DNA of 64,000 nucleotides from an uncultured bacterium (GCA_943788935.1 CALSSE010000003.1:276493-340492), one strand, 5' to 3'; numbered from the stretch's first letter, positions 45,477-55,715 are shown. The notes: generated by a model not told the origin, from the sequence alone. Program-made: numbers and translations.

Positions 45477-45944
45477 ATGATTGAAGCCCTCAATGGTTTC
45501 ACACGCGCCCTACTCATTCTTAACTTCCGAGTTTTCGCTGTCCTCTTCTTCTTACTCTATCCCATACTAAAATTAGTTTGGGGCATACTCAAACGCCCAT
45601 GGTTAAGGGACCCAATCATTCAAGGGGTCGCTTTGACCCTCGCTCCGCTTCGCGATCTTCGTCACCGAATACCTGAGAAATCATCCATAGAAAATGAGGC
45701 TGATCGAGGCTCGCCTCGATTACTCCCAGCGCCTTCCCCGCCTAAACGAGATATTAACTTGGCTACCGTTGAAGAGCTCAGGGGAATAGAAGGTGTAGGC
45801 TTCGTGAGGGCATTAGAAATAGTGGAGTACCGAGAGCGCTTTGGACAGTACCGCCGTATGGAAGAGCTAGGGCTGATCAGAGGCATTGGCGCTCAAACCT
45901 TGAAGCTACTCAGCGAGACATATGAGGCGATCCCCTCATCATAA
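45477..45944 (+). CDS. membrane-anchored helix-hairpin-helix protein, ComEA-like
   Basis: The first 45 residues are strongly hydrophobic (VFAVLFFLLYPILKLVWGIL), suggesting a membrane anchor. A charged linker leads to an HhH domain at about residues 88-150: INLATVEELRGIEGVGFVRA, FGQYRRMEELGLIRGIGAQT. It differs from the preceding gene by its anchor instead of a cleaved signal, like B. subtilis-type anchored ComEA. A secreted plus an anchored form side by side suggests cooperation in DNA handling at the membrane. Confidence 0.8.
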   Translation: MIEALNGFTRALLILNFRVFAVLFFLLYPILKLVWGILKRPWLRDPIIQGVALTLAPLRDLRHRIPEKSSIENEADRGSPRLLPAPSPPKRDINLATVEELRGIEGVGFVRALEIVEYRERFGQYRRMEELGLIRGIGAQTLKLLSETYEAIPSS

Positions 45945-45971
45945 CCCCTCCTGATCTAGGCGATCACTTAC

Positions 45972-48446
45972 TTACAATGATCTTAAGGTGAGGAGGACTG
46001 CGGTGACTCCATCCCCCCCTTCTTGAGCCTTACCGGGCCTAAAGCTGTGAACATAATCACATTGAGGAAACCAAGCTCTCAAGTGACGTTTTAAGGCGCC
46101 GGTCCCATGGCCATGAATAACATAGCCGGTATTTATACCTCTGCCATAGAGGTCATCTAAGAACTCGATGACTCGGGCGACCGCTTCATCGCTCCTCAGC
46201 CCTCTCACATCACAGGTATTATTACTGGTCTGAGGAAGAGAATGATTCCATGATGGCTCTGCGGAGCTAGAGGATGAAGCCTTAGCCCCCCCCTTCTGCT
46301 TCTTCTGCTTTTGCCGCTGCTTCTTACTCAGACCACTCTTAGTCTGTTTACTCACTCCTCCCCGTGGGCACCTAAGGGCAGAGAGATCTACCTCCATACT
46401 CAATAAACCTGCTTGGACTGAACAACGACCTCTATGATCAGGAAGCTCAGTCAACTCAGCGTGCATATCGAGAGTGATCACCCACACTCTTTGACCCAGT
46501 TTAAGCTCACTGGGCTCAAGGTCTGGGGGATAGATCTCTAACTGATCACGAGTCTGAGCCTCTACTAACCGGTCGGCAGAAGCGGTGAGCTCTCGCTCTA
46601 CTTTGGATAGGTCTTCGGCGTTCATCGGCTGATCACGAAGCTGTGATTTGAGAGCCTTGACCTGATCTCTCAGCGAGCGCGCTTCCTGTATGGCAGCGCT
46701 ACGCTCATTATAGGTCGCTTGCTGTAGCTTATCTTTCAGTTTCTTTTCACGTTGCGCCACCTCGTGGTTGAGAGACTTTAGTCGACTCGCCTCTTGCTCC
46801 GCCTCCCGCCTCGCTCTTCGAGCCTCAAGCGCTTCTCTCTCCAAGCGAGTGATGGCGTCTTCTAGTCGGCGATGTTGCTCACCGGTGAGCTCCTTCGCTC
46901 GCTCAACGAGCACTTGAGGCAAGCCTAATTTAGCCGCGATCTGAATCGCTGAAGAGCTGCCAGGCATATCATATCGTAAGCGATAAGTAGGTCGCTCAGC
47001 CTCTTCATCATACTCCACTGCACCATTTCTGAAGCTCTCTCCCTCTGTAGAGAGCAGCTTTAATGCTTCGTAGTGGGTAGTCACAATGACAAGGCTCTTT
47101 AGACTAACCAAATGCTCTAAAATAGCTTGCGCTAGCGCTGCTCCCTGTACGGGATCAGTGCCGATCGCTAGCTCATCAAGTAGCACGAGACTCTGTGATT
47201 GAAGACGTCTTAAAATCGCCTGAATATTGGCGATATGACCACTAAAAGTCGACTGTCCTTCGCTGAGGCTCTGCTCATCTCCCATATCAGAGAAGAGTCC
47301 TGATACCCATGGAACTAAAGACCCAGAGTCCGCTGGAATATGTAAACCTGCGGTCGCCATCATTACGATTAAGCCCGCTGTTTTCATCACCACTGTCTTC
47401 CCGCCAGCGTTAGGACCCGTAATCACCAATACTGGCGCAGCCTCTCCTCCGAGTTCGATATCATTAGCGACGACCTCTATGTTTTCATCGAGCGCTAGCA
47501 GAGGGTGCCTAGCCTCTAGTAATCTCATCTGTGGCTCGGAGGTCAAGTGAGGGCTCGTGCATGTAAGGTCCTTAGAGAGTTGAGCGCACGCGAACAGGTA
47601 ATCAAGCTCGATAAGCGCCTCTTGAGTCACTTGTAAATCGTCAGCGATAGCGGCGACTTTTCGGCTCAATTTAGTCAATATACGGTGAACTTCTTGCTTC
47701 TCCTCGGCTTGCGCCATCCGTAATCGATTATTGGCATCTACCACAACTTTAGGCTCAATAAACACTGTCGCTCCTGAGCTCGACCAACCGTGTACGATCC
47801 CCTCCATATGTCTCTTATGTCCAGACTTTACAGGCAACACATAACGGTCTTCTCTGAGCGTGTAAAAGTCATCTTGGAGCATCCCTGTGACGCTCTCATC
47901 CTTCAATAGGCCATCGATCCTATCTTTAAGCTGACCATGCATAGAGTCAACTCGACGACGCAGCTCAGCCAAGTCGCCGCTAGCAAAGTCACTCACCTGT
48001 CCTTGTGCATTGAAACTAGACTGAATCTCAGCAGCGAGACTAGGCTTAGAGATCAGACCTATACCAATCTCAAAAAGTTCTGGATATTCGCTCTCTAGAC
48101 TTGTTAAGAACTTTTTTGAGCGAGTGGAGCTATCGATCATTCTACCTAAGGCGCTAAGCTCCTCTGGGGCCAAGACCCCCCCTCTCTGAGTCCTGAGAAT
48201 CATAGCGCTTAAATCCTCTAAGGCGCTCAAAGGTGGAGTCATTTCTGCATCCAAAGCACCTCGCGCTTCATCCACTCTTTCTAACTGCTTTAAAGCGGTT
48301 CTCATTATTTGATGAGGCTCTAGAGAGAGGGCTCTCTCTTTCGCAGGCTCACCCCTACAGCGTTCAGCGAGCGCAAAACAAAGACGTTGCCACTCTAAGT
48401 GCTGTTGAGTCTTGTAAGGAATTTTAGCTTCGATGTGTCTAGTCAT
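45972..48446 (-). CDS. mutS2: MutS2 family ATPase/nuclease with Smr domain
   Basis: The 824-residue protein has the MutS core and ATPase: GPNAGGKTVVMKTAG (Walker A), SGLFSDMGDEQSLSEGQSTF, LVLLDELAIGTDPVQGAA (Walker B, usually ELGAGTDP) and TTHYEALK. A long coiled coil follows (about 510-620), then a Lys/Gln-rich linker and a C-terminal Smr domain (CDVRGLRSDEAVARVIEFLD, VIHGHGTGALK). It lacks the mismatch-recognition domain. MutS2 acts in recombination control or rescue of collided ribosomes in other bacteria. The ATG at 48446 follows GGAG at a 6-base spacing; a GTG at 48458 is less likely. Confidence 0.95.
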   Translation of the reverse strand: MTRHIEAKIPYKTQQHLEWQRLCFALAERCRGEPAKERALSLEPHQIMRTALKQLERVDEARGALDAEMTPPLSALEDLSAMILRTQRGGVLAPEELSALGRMIDSSTRSKKFLTSLESEYPELFEIGIGLISKPSLAAEIQSSFNAQGQVSDFASGDLAELRRRVDSMHGQLKDRIDGLLKDESVTGMLQDDFYTLREDRYVLPVKSGHKRHMEGIVHGWSSSGATVFIEPKVVVDANNRLRMAQAEEKQEVHRILTKLSRKVAAIADDLQVTQEALIELDYLFACAQLSKDLTCTSPHLTSEPQMRLLEARHPLLALDENIEVVANDIELGGEAAPVLVITGPNAGGKTVVMKTAGLIVMMATAGLHIPADSGSLVPWVSGLFSDMGDEQSLSEGQSTFSGHIANIQAILRRLQSQSLVLLDELAIGTDPVQGAALAQAILEHLVSLKSLVIVTTHYEALKLLSTEGESFRNGAVEYDEEAERPTYRLRYDMPGSSSAIQIAAKLGLPQVLVERAKELTGEQHRRLEDAITRLEREALEARRARREAEQEASRLKSLNHEVAQREKKLKDKLQQATYNERSAAIQEARSLRDQVKALKSQLRDQPMNAEDLSKVERELTASADRLVEAQTRDQLEIYPPDLEPSELKLGQRVWVITLDMHAELTELPDHRGRCSVQAGLLSMEVDLSALRCPRGGVSKQTKSGLSKKQRQKQKKQKGGAKASSSSSAEPSWNHSLPQTSNNTCDVRGLRSDEAVARVIEFLDDLYGRGINTGYVIHGHGTGALKRHLRAWFPQCDYVHSFRPGKAQEGGDGVTAVLLTLRSL

Positions 48447-48514
48447 GGTACGCTCCACAGCGTGTAAATTTATTATTCATCGCGCAAAGCGCTCAGCCCT
48501 CTGAGGATGCACCT

Positions 48515-51514
48515 ATGCTTCATCAGTCGCGATCTATTATCGCTTTCTACGCTATGATCTCTGCTCTCGGCAATCTCTTTAAGTCCTATCTGCGGTGCTA
48601 TGTATCGCAAAGACCAATGATTCCGTGGCTCAGTCTCGTTAGCTTAATTCTTCTGTCTGCCTGTAACCCATTACCTCCTGTGGTCAACCAAGATTCGGAT
48701 GCAACGGTCATCACTCCTCCTCCTCAGATCAGCAGCGATCTAGGGATTACTGAGCTTATGCCTGACGCTGATATCCCAGGTCCTCTTCTCAATTCCATAT
48801 TACCCAATCGCTCTCCTCTCGAAGGGGGAATTCCCCTGCGTATCATCGGAGATGGGTTTCGATCCCCGATGTATGTCCGGATCGGTGAAAACCCCTGTTT
48901 AAGCCTCACTGTGGAGAGTGAGGCTAGGATAAGTTGTCTCGCTCCAAGCGTCGAGAGCCCTCAAACAGTCAGTGTTGAGGTCGCGTGGGGAGCGGTCCCA
49001 AGAGAAGGAGAGATCTCAGATGAATCAAGAGATCAGTATGAAGGAGCGCTTAGGGTCATCGAAAGAGGCCTGACTTATTTTCAACCTCTAGGCGTCGAGA
49101 GTCTAACTCCCTCGAAGGGGCCTGCCTCTGGCAATACTGAAGTGACCATCACTGGTATCGGTTTTACCGAAACAACCGATGTTCGTTTCGGTGATTCACC
49201 CGCACTCAATGTCACTCTGCAAGACTCACAAACGCTCACCGTAGTGACTCCTCCTCATTCAGCTGATAAGGTCGATGTCATTGTCCGAGACCCTAGCGGG
49301 GTTATCATTTTAGAAGACGCCTACACCTATCAAGTCCCATTAGGCATTGACTTCATCAGTCCACAATGGGGCATGACAGAGGGAGGAGACCTCATTGAAG
49401 TCTATGGCTATGGATTTACCGATGATACCTCTGTTCTCATGGGTGGACAAGCAGCGATAATCATAGAGGCTCGGCCTCCTGCTCGACTAACGATTAGCGC
49501 TCCTCCTAGAGAGAGAGCGGGGTGGGTTGAGCTCACTTTAGAGAATCTGAATGGGAGATCCGACCTAGAGCGTGCTTTCTTATATCTAGACTCTAACACA
49601 GGGCCTTTCGAAGTTTTTGGCAGCGTCCCGGAGCGGTTACCCACTGATCTAGGAGGCTCAATCATGATCGGAGGGAATGGGTTCACTGAGGAGACCCAAG
49701 TCTTCATGGAAGATCAAGAGCTCACTTGCCAGCTTGAGAACGCTCAACAGCTCAGATGCTTCTGCCCTCGGAGAGCTCTCGGCATCGTCGAGATATCTGT
49801 GCGACAAGGCCTCCTCAGCGAGACGTTCTCACTCACCTACTACGACACCCTCGAGCTTTTCTTCCTTGAGCCCGATCGGGCCGCGAGGAGCGGAGGTGCC
49901 TTTATTCGTGTTAGGGGGAGGGGCTTCACTGAAGAGACACGCTTTAGCTTTGGTGATCAGCAGGTGAGCGTGCACCAATTCATATCGAACGAAGAAGTGT
50001 GGATCATCGCTCCTCCGAACCCCCCTGCTCTTCTCGATATCACGGTGAATAGAGATGAAGAACAAGTCTATCTTCCTGAGGCCTTTACCTATTTTGACCC
50101 ACAAGCACAATATGGAGGATCTTGGGGCGAGAGGATACAGAACGCCGTTAACGTAACCGCTTTAAATATATATGATTTCTCTCCCATCCCTGAGGTTACC
50201 GTAGAGCTGCGTCCTTTCCAGACCCCCACTTCTCTCCCACTCGTAACAGGCCAGACAAATGAGGAGGGTCAAGTCACGGTGAGCGCTGAGAGTCTCTCGA
50301 CTCCACTACATGTCAATATCGCTAAGTCGGGTTTTGAAGCTCAAACCATAGAGCGTGTAGTTAGTGAAAATCTCACCGTTCTGCTCTTCCCTTTCATTCC
50401 ACCAGAAGGAGAAGGAGACCCCCCTCCTCCACCAGAGCCCGTCAGAATTCAAGGCGTGTTGACGGGACTCAATGAGCTTGAGAAGCCTCCTGAGCCTGGG
50501 GTCGTGCTCCGCGCTTTTATCGATGTCTCCCATGGTGGAATGTTAAGTCGAAGCGTCAACCCAGCTCCTGCTCCGTTGGGTATTCTCAGCGAAGATGGGC
50601 CCTTTGATCTATTCACTCGCCCAGGTCAGATGGCGGTCATCGCTACCGCTGCCTATGTCCCACAAGAAGAGCTCAGTCGTTATGAACGAGGAGAGATCAG
50701 CTATTGGTTTTTAAGAAAGTCGATCTATCCCATTAAAATGGGGATGATTCGCTATCTAAGTTTAAGCCCAGAAGCTGAGATTAGTGGCCTCAATCTATCT
50801 CTGAATCATCCATTAGAAGAGCGAGCGTCTGTTAAACTGCTCAACCCTTCTACCGGAGCAGGAGTAGGTTACTTAGATAGATTCGGTAATCCCGCTTCTA
50901 TACAGAGCGATTTTGAGGTCCGCGCCTTCTTAGATCTCGACGCCGATGGCTATTGGGAATTAGATATTAACGCGACCTCTGATAGCTCATTATTATCGGT
51001 GAGAGGACTACCCAATCTCGAAGAGTGGCCAGACCAACCCGAGCTCATCTGGTTCGCCATGTCGCGCGTCCATCCAGCCGGTGTTAATAGTTATGCTGAG
51101 CATATTCAATCAGATCTGACTCGCCAAGTCGATATCGGCCCCTTTGTAGGAGCGGCGAGAGTATTAGATCGAAACAGCGGAGACCCCATCTCGATTGGTG
51201 AGACTCTAAGATGGGACTATTGGCCCGGCATAGACAGAGATGATACTGAACCCCCTCAAGCGACGACTATACGTTTTTATCAAGCAGGTCTACCGGTGTG
51301 GAGCTTTACCCTTCCCGGTGGGGTCAATGAGCTCACCATCCCCCCTCTCCCCCCTGAAGAACCACAAGCAGGAGCAGCGCCGGGGTCTATTTATGTGTCC
51401 ATAGAACCACTAATCTCCGAAGTAGGGATCAATTACCAAGATTATAACCTGCTCGACCTCAATAATCCGAGTAGCTATTCAACGACACGCTTCGAGATCA
51501 TTTTTGACCCTTAA
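48515..51514 (+). CDS. surface lipoprotein with five IPT/TIG domains
   Basis: The 999-residue protein has a long N-terminal extension, then LVSLILLSAC, a clear lipobox at residues 40-50. Residues about 85-545 hold five IPT/TIG domains, each starting with the pattern xSPxxGxxxGGxxIxxxGxGF and containing FTE(E/T)TxVxFG. The rest includes a carboxypeptidase-regulatory-like fold (ALNIYDFSPIPEVTVELRPF) and beta-rich regions without a recognised family. IPT domains are Ig-like and typical of outer-surface adhesion or binding proteins. The start at 48515 is supported by GAGGA seven bases upstream; the ATG at 48617 would give a normal-length signal peptide but has a weak ribosome binding site. Confidence 0.84.
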   Translation: MLHQSRSIIAFYAMISALGNLFKSYLRCYVSQRPMIPWLSLVSLILLSACNPLPPVVNQDSDATVITPPPQISSDLGITELMPDADIPGPLLNSILPNRSPLEGGIPLRIIGDGFRSPMYVRIGENPCLSLTVESEARISCLAPSVESPQTVSVEVAWGAVPREGEISDESRDQYEGALRVIERGLTYFQPLGVESLTPSKGPASGNTEVTITGIGFTETTDVRFGDSPALNVTLQDSQTLTVVTPPHSADKVDVIVRDPSGVIILEDAYTYQVPLGIDFISPQWGMTEGGDLIEVYGYGFTDDTSVLMGGQAAIIIEARPPARLTISAPPRERAGWVELTLENLNGRSDLERAFLYLDSNTGPFEVFGSVPERLPTDLGGSIMIGGNGFTEETQVFMEDQELTCQLENAQQLRCFCPRRALGIVEISVRQGLLSETFSLTYYDTLELFFLEPDRAARSGGAFIRVRGRGFTEETRFSFGDQQVSVHQFISNEEVWIIAPPNPPALLDITVNRDEEQVYLPEAFTYFDPQAQYGGSWGERIQNAVNVTALNIYDFSPIPEVTVELRPFQTPTSLPLVTGQTNEEGQVTVSAESLSTPLHVNIAKSGFEAQTIERVVSENLTVLLFPFIPPEGEGDPPPPPEPVRIQGVLTGLNELEKPPEPGVVLRAFIDVSHGGMLSRSVNPAPAPLGILSEDGPFDLFTRPGQMAVIATAAYVPQEELSRYERGEISYWFLRKSIYPIKMGMIRYLSLSPEAEISGLNLSLNHPLEERASVKLLNPSTGAGVGYLDRFGNPASIQSDFEVRAFLDLDADGYWELDINATSDSSLLSVRGLPNLEEWPDQPELIWFAMSRVHPAGVNSYAEHIQSDLTRQVDIGPFVGAARVLDRNSGDPISIGETLRWDYWPGIDRDDTEPPQATTIRFYQAGLPVWSFTLPGGVNELTIPPLPPEEPQAGAAPGSIYVSIEPLISEVGINYQDYNLLDLNNPSSYSTTRFEIIFDP

Positions 51515-51543
51515 GCCCGCTTATGCCCAATACTAGGCTTTGC

Positions 51544-52962
51544 TCATAAGGTGAGCCCTAATCGTTCTCCCATCCGTGAACGGAACATCCCCCGAGGATC
51601 CCATTGGTCTCTTACCTCTTTCCACTTGGCCCACTCAGGATACATCTCTTTAAAGTGCGCTCTCGGCAAACGAGCATCTTTTCCTAAATACACTCTACCG
51701 CCGACTCGCATTACGATACGGTCTAAACGATCAAACAGCGCCATGAGCTCCGCCCCATAATTTGGAAAATCGAGCGCTAAGGTCACGCCTGGAGAAGGAA
51801 AAGAGAGCCCACCATGTTGTCGCTCTCCAAACTCCTTAATCACCGCCAAAAATGAGCCCATTCCGGTAGCGCTAATCTCAGTGAGAATATCACGAATTGC
51901 TTGATTGTTTTCAGTTTTAGGAACGACCATTTGGTATTGTAAGAAGCCGCGCCTGCCATATATTTTATTCCACCCACGTACAAAGTCGAGGGGGAAAAAG
52001 AACGGTTCATAGCTCACGCTCTGCGAGAGTTCACCTTGAGGATGCTTACCATAATATAAAGTGTTGAAAGCTTTAATGGTTAATGGATTCAACAGAGCGT
52101 TAGGCATACTAAAGGGGACCGACATCAATGGGGAGATCGCCGACGCCATTTTGCCGAGAAAGCGTGGTGCTGGGCGATCATCACTGTGCCGCCCTCGCAT
52201 AAAGATCCCTCTCCCTAATTTTGATCCTTTAGCGACACAGTCGATCCAACTCACCGTATGAGTGAACTCACCGCTCTCAGCGCTCACCTCAAAAAAATGA
52301 TCTAAATCTCTCACCTTGATCGACTCCATCGAGATCCCCGGCCCATTGACCTTCACTAGCTTAAGCTCCAAGCTCAAGATAAATCCAGTGAGGCCAAGAC
52401 CAGCTACCGTAGCCCAAAATAATTCTGGGTGCTGACCTGCGTCACAGGTCACCACTTCCCCTCCCGATGTAAAGAGCTCCACCGCCCTTACATGGTCTGC
52501 GAATGTTCCGTCATGGTGGTGATTCTTACCATGAATATCGTTACATAGAGCGCCAGCAACAGTGACAAATTGAGTGCCAGGAACGACAGGTGGGAAGTAG
52601 CCTCGGGGTAAAAATGTTTGGATCAGCTCATAGATGGATACACCCGCTTCACAGCGAACCCAACCGGTCTCAGGATTAAAATCAATGATCTTATTAAGGC
52701 GTCTAGTGTGAATCGCTAACGCCCCTTCTGCTGGTAACCCTGAGTCACCGTAGCTTCGTCCATGTGCGAAAGCGAGTACGCTCGAACTCTGCTCAACCAC
52801 TGACTGTAGGCGCTGTTGAGCTTGATCTAGATTCTCGGGATTAACGCTCAGCGCCTTTACTTGTGGATAACGCCCCCAGCCCCATAAACGCTGCTCACTC
52901 CATGATGAGAGCGAAGATGATGTACTCGTTGATGTGGGGGGAGATGAGGTAGGTGCTTCCAT
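51544..52962 (-). CDS. DprE1-like FAD-dependent oxidoreductase
   Basis: The FAD_binding_4 domain shows AFAHGRSYGDSGLPAEGALA, EAGVSIYELIQTFLPRGY and GTQFVTVAGALCNDIHGKNH, close to the signature of DprE1 (decaprenylphosphoryl-ribose 2-oxidase) and D-arabinono-lactone oxidases. The C-terminal half has YQMVVPKTENNQ and VIKEFG. The natural substrate may be a polyprenyl-phosphate sugar, but no DprE2-like reductase is adjacent, so this is inferred. The first 20 residues are Ser/Thr-rich. AGGAG lies eight bases before the ATG. It is convergent with the IPT lipoprotein gene. Confidence 0.84.
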   Translation of the reverse strand: MEAPTSSPPTSTSTSSSLSSWSEQRLWGWGRYPQVKALSVNPENLDQAQQRLQSVVEQSSSVLAFAHGRSYGDSGLPAEGALAIHTRRLNKIIDFNPETGWVRCEAGVSIYELIQTFLPRGYFPPVVPGTQFVTVAGALCNDIHGKNHHHDGTFADHVRAVELFTSGGEVVTCDAGQHPELFWATVAGLGLTGFILSLELKLVKVNGPGISMESIKVRDLDHFFEVSAESGEFTHTVSWIDCVAKGSKLGRGIFMRGRHSDDRPAPRFLGKMASAISPLMSVPFSMPNALLNPLTIKAFNTLYYGKHPQGELSQSVSYEPFFFPLDFVRGWNKIYGRRGFLQYQMVVPKTENNQAIRDILTEISATGMGSFLAVIKEFGERQHGGLSFPSPGVTLALDFPNYGAELMALFDRLDRIVMRVGGRVYLGKDARLPRAHFKEMYPEWAKWKEVRDQWDPRGMFRSRMGERLGLTL

Positions 52963-53128
52963 ATTCGCTGCTCCTAGAGCTTGATAAGGCCATATTTAGC
53001 TAGGGTGATACCCAATGTAAACCGATGCTCTTAATAACAAGTCACTAACAAAATGAGATCAGTTTTGATAGACATGATTATAGAGCGGCTTTTCAGTCGC
53101 CTAGCTAACTGTTTTTGGAGGGAGATTT

Positions 53129-54397
53129 ATGCTCGATCAGCTCAATGTCTCTACTTGGAGTGATGATCTATACTCGATGTGGGTAAGCCTAGCTCCTCTA
53201 CTCCTAATTGGAGGACTCATTTCAGGCGCTCTCCACGCCCTGCTGCCTCCCTTTTTTATCCGTAGAGCGTTAAGCGGTGGTGGAGGAGTGATTAAGGCTG
53301 TGCTCGCTGGCGTTCCTTTACCACTCTGCTCATGTAGCGTAATCCCCACTGGGTTGGGTCTTAAGAGAGATGGCGCTAGTGATGGGGCAACCGTCGGATT
53401 TTTGATCAGTACTCCTCAGACTGGCGTAGACTCTATCTTAGTCAGCGCCTCTCTTCTTGGCCTCCCCTTCGCCTTGTTTAAAGTCTTAGCGGCAGCGGTG
53501 ACTGGGCTGATCGGTGGCGGACTCACTAACCATTTTAGCGTTGCTCACTCCGAGGTTAGCATCGAAGAAGACTTGCACTCTCATCATCATGAGGGCTCGA
53601 GTAAATGGCGAGCAGCGCTCACTCATATTGATGAAGTGATCGAGCCGATTTGGGGATGGGTTCTCTTCGGTGTCATCGCCTCAGTAGTGATTCAACGTTT
53701 AATCCCCGCGAGCCTCTTCGAGATAGAGACCGGCTTGTCTATTTTATTAGCCTATTCAATCACGCTCAGCCTCTCTATCCCTCTGTATATCTGCGCCACC
53801 GCCTCTGTCCCTATCGCCGCCGCTCTCGTCGCCCAAGGCTATCCTATCGGAGTTGCATTAATCTTCTTAATGGCTGGTCCTGCAACCAATATAGCCACTC
53901 TTGGAGCCGTCTATCGCGGTCTAGGTCGGATCCCTTTCACGATCTACTTGGGGACTATCATTGTTGGATCGATCGTCTTCGCCTTAGTCTTGGATTTAGG
54001 ACTTGGTTGGACCGCTCCGGTGAGTCTACTAAACCAGAGCGGACACCAACATCGAGTCGCTCTTTGGGAGCACCTCCTCGCCTTCATCTGTGCTCTCTTA
54101 TTCGTTAATTATGCGTGGTCATGGCTCAGGTATCAGCTTCAAAAGTTTCGGTCTTCACGTCATGGAGAAGAGCGAGATGGGACGAGACCCCTCCAGATAG
54201 GAGTCAGCGGCTTAACCTGTCAGGGATGCGTACGCCGACTTGAGAGTGGGTTATTAGCTCGAGGAGACGTCATTGAATGTCAGGTTAATGAAGGTCTCGA
54301 CTCGCTCACAGTTCATGGTACTCTCAGTCTCCTAGAGCTTCAAGAGGTCGTCAGAGAAGTAGGATTTACCCCCTCGACCGATCTAGTAGATGTCTAG
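53129..54397 (+). CDS. heavy-metal permease with C-terminal HMA domain (SO_0444 type)
   Basis: Residues 1-330 form a multi-span PF03773-type permease with LPLCSCSVIPTGLGLKRDG (a conserved CSC motif), FLISTPQTGVDSILVS, a cytoplasmic His-rich loop (HSHHHEG) and LMAGPATNIATLG. Residues about 350-420 form a heavy-metal-associated domain with GLTCQGCVRRLES; the CxxC binds copper or zinc. The closest type known to me is the SO_0444 Cu/Zn efflux family. GGAGGGAG lies just upstream of the ATG. Three genes follow on the same strand with short or overlapping junctions. Confidence 0.9.
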   Translation: MLDQLNVSTWSDDLYSMWVSLAPLLLIGGLISGALHALLPPFFIRRALSGGGGVIKAVLAGVPLPLCSCSVIPTGLGLKRDGASDGATVGFLISTPQTGVDSILVSASLLGLPFALFKVLAAAVTGLIGGGLTNHFSVAHSEVSIEEDLHSHHHEGSSKWRAALTHIDEVIEPIWGWVLFGVIASVVIQRLIPASLFEIETGLSILLAYSITLSLSIPLYICATASVPIAAALVAQGYPIGVALIFLMAGPATNIATLGAVYRGLGRIPFTIYLGTIIVGSIVFALVLDLGLGWTAPVSLLNQSGHQHRVALWEHLLAFICALLFVNYAWSWLRYQLQKFRSSRHGEERDGTRPLQIGVSGLTCQGCVRRLESGLLARGDVIECQVNEGLDSLTVHGTLSLLELQEVVREVGFTPSTDLVDV

Positions 54398-54408
54398 GTC
54401 ACTCTCTT

Positions 54409-55176
54409 ATGCTGAGCGTTTATTTAGTTCCTAAGAGGCATCACCTCTACCAACCGAGTGCTCCCCATCTCATCACCTGGTTGAAGAGTGTTCATCAGAG
54501 CGGTCTGCTTATCGTTCCTGAGAGATTCGTTGATGTCTCTTGTACCGAAGGAGAGCTCGTCTCTCGTTTAGAACATCAATTAAACCAAGACTTCACACTA
54601 GAGCTGTTCCCAGGGATCGCTATCAGTTATCTCTATCATCAACATGCTCATGAGGCGCTCGTCCCTGCTGAACTCTCTCTGGAGTCGATTAAGGTCAATA
54701 TCGCCTCATTCCCTACCCTCCTGCCTCTCGACGAGGTCGAGAGCGAAGCTGCTTGCCCGGAATGTGGAGATCCGATCCCTAACCCAGAGGTTGAGAAGGC
54801 GATCTCTAAACTCGATCTCTTCCCACTGCCTTCAATCAAGGCCTTCTGCCTCTCATGTCAAGATGAGCGAGATCTAAGATCTTTAAACTTTACCCCCCCC
54901 ATGTCATTCTCTCAGTTTTGGCTTCAGTTGCAGCAAAGCGCCTCTACCCGTCTTAATGCACAGGTCATCAAAGCGTGGGAAAGCTCTCTTGGCTGTCTTT
55001 TCGATCAGCTCAATGATCAAAGAGATGAGCTGAGAACTGACGCCGAGCTTCCCGCTCTTTTCGCCGGTGAAAACCAAGGATCGGCTATGGGGCGAGATCA
55101 TTTTAGAGCCGAGCGGTGGAATCGTCGACGTCAAGGGAAACGATCATCTAAGCGTCGCTCCTCAAAGCATCGATGA
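54409..55176 (+). CDS. zinc-ribbon protein of unknown function with basic tail
   Basis: I recognise no full-length family. The N-terminal 120 residues contain YLVPKRHHLYQ and a run of short strands. At about residues 122-160, CPECG and CLSC form a zinc-ribbon pair. The last 40 residues are rich in Arg/Lys/Ser (WNRRRQGKRSSKRRSSK), a nucleic-acid-binding type tail. It begins 12 bases after the permease stop and overlaps the next gene by ATGA, so it is in an operon with them. Its link to metal transport or to phosphopantetheine transfer is unknown. Confidence 0.6.
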   Translation: MLSVYLVPKRHHLYQPSAPHLITWLKSVHQSGLLIVPERFVDVSCTEGELVSRLEHQLNQDFTLELFPGIAISYLYHQHAHEALVPAELSLESIKVNIASFPTLLPLDEVESEAACPECGDPIPNPEVEKAISKLDLFPLPSIKAFCLSCQDERDLRSLNFTPPMSFSQFWLQLQQSASTRLNAQVIKAWESSLGCLFDQLNDQRDELRTDAELPALFAGENQGSAMGRDHFRAERWNRRRQGKRSSKRRSSKHR

Positions 55177-55715
55177 CCTTAATGTCAGATAAGATACGAG
55201 CTGAGGACTTATGGCGTGTATCGAGCACAGGGATAGATCTAATATCACTTGGAAGATTATCCAAAGTGTTAAAGCGCAGCCCCAACTTACTGCGTGCTCT
55301 CTGCCAAGAGTCAGAGCGCTCTGATCGTTGTCATCATGAAGGAGCAGGTCTGATTTGGGCGAGTATGCTTTGGACGTGTAAAGAGGCAGCCGTCAAGTGT
55401 ATTGGGACGGGATTTTGGCGCCAAGGGGTAGAGTGGAGGGATCTCTGTATTCATGCACCCTTCCCTGTTGAGTCTCCTGAGAGAGTTTTGGAAGTTCGCT
55501 CTGTAAAAGTCACGCTGAGTGGGGTCGCTGCAGACCTGTGCTCTACAGTTCATATAGAAGGAACTTTCGAGCTTATTGATCCACCTTCTTATGGTAGGAG
55601 TGATCAAAGAAATGACTCCCCTCCTCATTTGAGAAGCATGAATGAGTATATAGCGCTCGCTCGTATGGAGCTCTACCGCCCGCTAACTGTCCCCTCTTCG
55701 CGAGTGGATCAATGA
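55173..55715 (+). CDS. AcpS-type holo-ACP synthase / 4'-phosphopantetheinyl transferase
   Basis: The enzyme transfers phosphopantetheine from coenzyme A to a carrier protein serine. STGIDLISLGRLSKVLKRSP matches the AcpS start with the Mg-binding Asp (usual GTDIV), and LWTCKEAAVKCIGTGF carries the catalytic Glu of KEAA. QGVEWRDLCIH matches the following strand. The C-terminal part (from about residue 125) is longer than in AcpS and unmatched. It overlaps both neighbours by four bases, so its translation is coupled to the zinc-ribbon protein before it and the unknown protein after it. No carrier protein is recognised nearby. Confidence 0.85.
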   Translation: MTLMSDKIRAEDLWRVSSTGIDLISLGRLSKVLKRSPNLLRALCQESERSDRCHHEGAGLIWASMLWTCKEAAVKCIGTGFWRQGVEWRDLCIHAPFPVESPERVLEVRSVKVTLSGVAADLCSTVHIEGTFELIDPPSYGRSDQRNDSPPHLRSMNEYIALARMELYRPLTVPSSRVDQ

